16,115 bases of DNA. Origin: CAXXOK01 sp964497495 (lineage in GTDB: Bacteria; Bacillota; Clostridia; Christensenellales; Aristaeellaceae). Position numbers and translations under genes: made by a program. Positions 13,746 through 16,115 of this stretch are shown here, piece after piece. The stretch is from contig CAZCCZ010000057.1 in the NCBI GenBank assembly GCA_964497495.1, forward strand, positions 1-16,115. Direction: 5' to 3'. Numbering within the stretch: the stretch's first letter is position 1; each line of letters opens with the position of its first letter. The notes beneath the pieces are model-generated. The model made no database searches, was not told the DNA's origin, and saw nothing but the letters and a program-made list of their open reading frames with translations.

Positions 13746-14828
13746 ATGGACTTGAACATCGGCGAAATCATCGCGGGAAAACGGAAGGGAAAACGCTGGA
13801 CGCAGGAACAGCTGGCCGATACGGTGGGCGTTTCGGCGCCGGCGGTGAGCAAATGGGAGAGCGGCGCGACCTACCCGGATATCACGCTGCTTTCGCCCAT
13901 CGCCCGGGCGTTGGATACCACGGTGGACGCGCTGCTTTCCTACCGGAGCGAACTGACCGCCGACGAGGTGAAAGCCCTCGCGGGGAAAGCCGCAGGGATT
14001 TATGAAGCGGAAGGTTTCGACGCGGGCTGGGCTTTCTGCGCGAAGCTCTATCGGGAATATCCCAACAGCATACCGCTCAAATTCTCGCTGGGCAATCTGT
14101 ATCAGCAGTTTCTGATCCTGAAGCCGGGGCTGGACGATGCGAGCATCCAAATCTACTACCGGGAGACCGCCGAACGGTACGAGGAGGTGCTGGCAAGCGG
14201 CGCGCCGGAGTACGCTTACCGTGCGACGACGATCCTGATCAGTTGCTATATCGTCCTTAAGGAACTGGATAAGGCCGAAGCGTTGCTGGAATGTCTGCCG
14301 CGGGAGTCTGATCCTGATTTTTGGTATTTTTCGATCTATGCGCTGCGCGGGAAAAAGGAAGAGTCGATCCGGCTGATCCAGAAGAACCTGCTTCGGACCC
14401 TTCCGCAGATCAGCCAATCCCTGAACCTGCTATGCGCCTTCGCCCTGGAGGACGGCGACACGGACACGGCTTTCTCGCTTGCCGAAACCGGCGTTCAGCT
14501 ATCGCGGCTTTTCGGCATTCAGGAGTACCTGCCCTGCCTGAACAGGATTAAGGTGCTGCTGGCCAGGGGCGATGCCGGGCGCGCGCTGGATGAGCTGGAA
14601 GACTACGCAAACAGGATCGTCTCGTATCGCTGCGAGTATCCGCAGACACCCGTGTTCCGCGGCCTTACCAACGAAAAACAGGATGTTTCTTTCTTCCGGA
14701 AAGCCCTGGCGAAAAGCTTATTAATCGACCCGCAAATCGCGCAATTGGAAAACGAGCCCCGTTACCAGGCGATCATGGAACCGATTCGCGCGCTTGCCGA
14801 AGAGGAAACCCATACGTTCCGATCTTAA
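13746..14828 (+). CDS. XRE-family transcriptional regulator with helical C-terminal domain
   Basis: A 360-residue protein with an N-terminal Cro/C1-type helix-turn-helix at about residues 3-66: IGEIIAGKRKGKRWTQEQLA, VSAPAVSKWESG, then ITLLSPIARALD-x-TVDALLSY. The long remainder is alpha-helical with many aromatic and leucine positions, resembling TPR-like sensor domains of Clostridia regulators; no ligand can be named. ATG 13746 is chosen because GGGGGAG lies 6 bases upstream and the HTH begins at once. An in-frame ATG at 13713, with its own GGGAGG, would add 11 residues, so both may be used. It is the only plus-strand gene between the two minus-strand blocks and is not in an operon. Its targets are unknown; self-control is possible. 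Confidence 0.88.
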   Translation: MDLNIGEIIAGKRKGKRWTQEQLADTVGVSAPAVSKWESGATYPDITLLSPIARALDTTVDALLSYRSELTADEVKALAGKAAGIYEAEGFDAGWAFCAKLYREYPNSIPLKFSLGNLYQQFLILKPGLDDASIQIYYRETAERYEEVLASGAPEYAYRATTILISCYIVLKELDKAEALLECLPRESDPDFWYFSIYALRGKKEESIRLIQKNLLRTLPQISQSLNLLCAFALEDGDTDTAFSLAETGVQLSRLFGIQEYLPCLNRIKVLLARGDAGRALDELEDYANRIVSYRCEYPQTPVFRGLTNEKQDVSFFRKALAKSLLIDPQIAQLENEPRYQAIMEPIRALAEEETHTFRS

Positions 14829-14879
14829 TGACGGAATAGACGCCCATTCCCGCACCCGTACCTATCCCCGGCAAACGAA

Positions 14880-14910
14880 CGCGCCTCCTTTGCATTTCAA
14901 AGGGGGCGCG
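14880..14910. repeat. GC-rich palindrome, copy 1 (possible terminator of the XRE gene)
   Basis: CGCGCCTCCTTTG (14880-14892) pairs with CAAAGGGGGCGCG (14898-14910): 13 pairs with one G-T wobble and a CATTT loop. It is about 50 bases after the XRE stop, but the nearest T-run (GGTTTTAT) comes some 7 bases after the stem, so it is a weak terminator candidate. It shares CCTTTG...CAAAGGGGGCGCG with the palindrome beside rplQ. Confidence 0.7.
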
Positions 14911-15295
14911 TCGCAGGTTTTATAACCATGTATTATAGGCGACGCCGGAAGGCCGAAATTCCGATCGCTCCGTCTTTATCGTATTCATAATCGTTCTCCG
15001 ATTCGTCTCGTGCGTACGGGACGCTCGCAGTTTCGATGTGGCGTGCGCTGCGCACGTATTTACCCGCGGTATCTCCGACGGTATTCGCATCGCACAGCTT
15101 TCCGGTTCGCTCCGTCGCCAACGGACTTACAACCGATCGCCGGTTGGTTTCGCTTCTTAATCTACAAGTCGCTTACCGGCTTTGCCGCAGCGCACGCGCT
15201 TCCTCTCGGCACCTGACGGCAGGGGCCGTTTGCGGGCCTGCCGCAAACCCGATCCGTGACTCCCTAAGCGGTTTGACCGCTGCAATATACAGGAA

Positions 15296-15324
15296 GCGCC
15301 CCCTTTGAATCTCAAAGGGGGCGC
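15296..15324 (-). terminator. Palindrome copy 2, probable rplQ operon terminator
   Basis: GCGCCCCCTTTGA (15296-15308) pairs perfectly with TCAAAGGGGGCGC (15312-15324), 13 bp with a 3-base loop. It lies 16 bases past the rplQ stop on the minus strand, where TTCCTGTATATT follows. Position favours transcript end formation, though the T-tract is poor. It is nearly the same sequence as the palindrome at 14880-14910. Confidence 0.65.
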
Positions 15325-15340
15325 GCCAGACGACCGCCGT

Positions 15341-15850
15341 TTACAGAATCTCGATAAGGCACATCTCGGCGGAATCGCCGCGACGGGGACCGAGCTTGTA
15401 GATGCGGGTATAGCCGCCTACGCACTTCTTGTCCTCGTTGCGCTTTTTAAACTTGGGGCCGTACTCGCGCAGAAGCTTTTCCACCACCGGGTATTTCACG
15501 CCGGCGGTGCGCTCCTTGTAGTCGTCCCTGTCCTCGTCCTTCTTGCGCATGTCCTTGAGCTCGTACAGGTAGCTCAGCATCACGCGGCGGGCGGCGAGCC
15601 GGGAAGGCGCGTCGTTGGTGACGGTCAGGGTCGTAAGCTGGCCCTTCTCGTTATGGGTTTGCTTGGTGGCTTCCACGGTGTTTCCGCACTCGTTGACGGC
15701 CAAGGTGATCAAACGCTCGGCGGCGCGGCGCACTTCCTTGGCGCGGGCCTCCGTCGTCTCAATCCGGCCGTACCAGATCAGGTTGGTCACCTGATTGCGA
15801 ATCAGCGCTTTGCGCTGGTCGGCGGTGCGGCCCAGTTTACGTTGAGCCAT
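15341..15850 (-). CDS. rplQ: Large ribosomal subunit protein bL17, enlarged form
   Basis: bL17 is a 50S protein near the peptide exit tunnel. The N-terminus (RKLGRTADQRKALIRNQVT, RIETTEARAKEVR) and the C-terminus (GGYTRIYKLGPRRGDSAEM) are classic. The product is 169 residues, while common bL17 is about 115-130. The extra length falls in two places: about residues 53-82 (NECGNTVEATKQTHNEKGQL and onward) and about 100-140 (a lysine-, aspartate- and glutamate-rich run, KKDEDRDDYKER). GGAGG sits 9 bases before the ATG. It follows rpoA after 66 bases, the normal alpha-operon ending, but on the minus strand, opposite to the spc genes. Confidence 0.96.
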   Translation of the reverse strand: MAQRKLGRTADQRKALIRNQVTNLIWYGRIETTEARAKEVRRAAERLITLAVNECGNTVEATKQTHNEKGQLTTLTVTNDAPSRLAARRVMLSYLYELKDMRKKDEDRDDYKERTAGVKYPVVEKLLREYGPKFKKRNEDKKCVGGYTRIYKLGPRRGDSAEMCLIEIL

Positions 15851-15916
15851 GTTCGGGTTCCTCCTTCGTCGGACGGCCCGCCAAACACGCCTTCGGGCGG
15901 TGCGGGCGTTGTTGCT

Positions 15917-16115
15917 TTACTCGTCGCTGGGACGCAGCGAAAGGTTCAGGGCTTCCAGCTTCTGCTCGACCTCTTCCAGGCTCTTGCGGCCGAGGTTGCG
16001 GACTTTCATCATGTCTTCCTGGTTGCGCTGCACAAGTTCCGCGACCGTGTTGATGCCCGCGCGTTTCAGGCAGTTGTAGGCGCGTACGCTCAGGTCCAGC
16101 TCCTCGATGGTCATC
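15917..16115 (-). CDS. rpoA: RNA polymerase alpha subunit, C-terminal domain (5' truncated)
   Basis: This is the C-terminal 66 or so residues of the alpha subunit; the rest lies right of the window. It is the alpha-CTD, which binds UP elements and activators. The segments IEELDLSVRAYNCLKRAGI and VRNLGRKSLEEV hold the residues that contact DNA in Escherichia coli (Arg265, Asn268, Cys269, Gly296, Lys298, Ser299 equivalents), all present. The tail LSLRPSDE is short and acidic. The frame is open to the window edge, so the ATG seen at 16114 is internal. rplQ follows on the same strand. Confidence 0.97.
   Translation of the reverse strand, partial: MTIEELDLSVRAYNCLKRAGINTVAELVQRNQEDMMKVRNLGRKSLEEVEQKLEALNLSLRPSDE

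Larger units (their letters stand above)
14829..15340. other. 512-base noncoding stretch between the regulator gene and rplQ
   Basis: No credible gene. It is framed by two near-identical palindromes (14880-14910 and 15296-15324). Between them are smaller inverted repeats: GTTTGCGG/CCGCAAAC (15228-15248, 8 bp) and AGCGGT/ACCGCT (15267-15281, 6 bp). The middle (about 14940-15180) shows nothing I can name; open frames of 60-90 codons on both strands lack ribosome binding sites and family motifs. No match to RNase P, tmRNA, SRP RNA or 6S RNA was recognised. Confidence 0.65.

Noticed and set aside
14932..14937. TATAAT on the minus strand in the noncoding stretch near rplQ
   Set aside because: No -35 box at 16-18 bases and no extended TG; a transcript would run only into the palindrome and the end of the XRE gene.
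14933..15121. A 62-codon minus-strand open frame in the 15-kb noncoding stretch
   Set aside because: It starts with TTG, has no ribosome binding site and matches no family I recognise; the region looks noncoding.
13471..15330. Idea that the XRE gene and flanking noncoding DNA are a prophage or integrative element remnant
   Set aside because: No integrase, att repeats, tRNA target or phage gene; base composition of the gene resembles its neighbours.

Overview
The window carries a GC-rich bacterial chromosome segment that is almost entirely core housekeeping DNA. The protein set, gene order and strong GGAGG ribosome binding sites fit an anaerobic Firmicute of the class Clostridia, probably an uncultured one. 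Pointers are the four-cysteine (type Z) S14, the spc operon order L14-L24-L5-S14-S8-L6-L18-S5-L30-L15-SecY, adk-map-KOW-infA-rpmJ next to it, and the lspA-rluD pair. This is inference from gene content; no 16S gene is present. I see no phage, transposase, CRISPR array, toxin-antitoxin or defence locus.

Positions 1-5234 (plus strand) hold the spc part of the S10-spc-alpha supercluster, from a 5'-truncated rplN to secY, with gaps of 1-29 bases between genes. Next comes a 318-base spacer with a 31-bp tandem repeat, a perfect 11-bp hairpin and a good sigma-A promoter. That promoter drives adk, map, a small KOW-domain RNA-binding protein gene, infA and rpmJ, which are chained by 4-base and 14-base overlaps apart from a 71-base gap before rpmJ. 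A probable intrinsic terminator follows rpmJ at about 7742-7776.

In relatives rpmJ is followed directly by rpsM-rpsK-rpsD-rpoA-rplQ. Here the plus-strand genes stop after rpmJ. Everything from 7869 to 13463 runs on the minus strand, read right to left: lspA, rluD-type pseudouridine synthase, rimO, pgsA, pncC/cinA-C, recA, a terminator, a TfoX N-terminal domain gene, and a second terminator facing the one after rpmJ. A lone plus-strand XRE-type regulator gene (13746-14828) and a 512-base noncoding stretch with two near-identical palindromes follow. At the right edge rplQ and the 3' end of rpoA appear on the minus strand. The two halves of the ribosomal supercluster therefore face each other across about 7.6 kb. 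One inversion, with one end just after rpmJ and the other upstream of the missing rpsM, would explain the layout.

Functionally the window joins ribosome and protein-export genes (L and S proteins, SecY, IF-1, methionine aminopeptidase, adenylate kinase, RNA polymerase alpha) with a mixed operon for lipoprotein maturation (LspA), rRNA pseudouridylation, S12 methylthiolation (RimO), phospholipid synthesis (PgsA), NMN salvage (PncC) and recombination (RecA). Two promoters are visible for that operon, before lspA and before rimO. A near-consensus Gram-positive LexA box lies beside the lspA promoter. I found no clearly new system; the most notable points are the split supercluster, its junction, the repeats and the enlarged L17.
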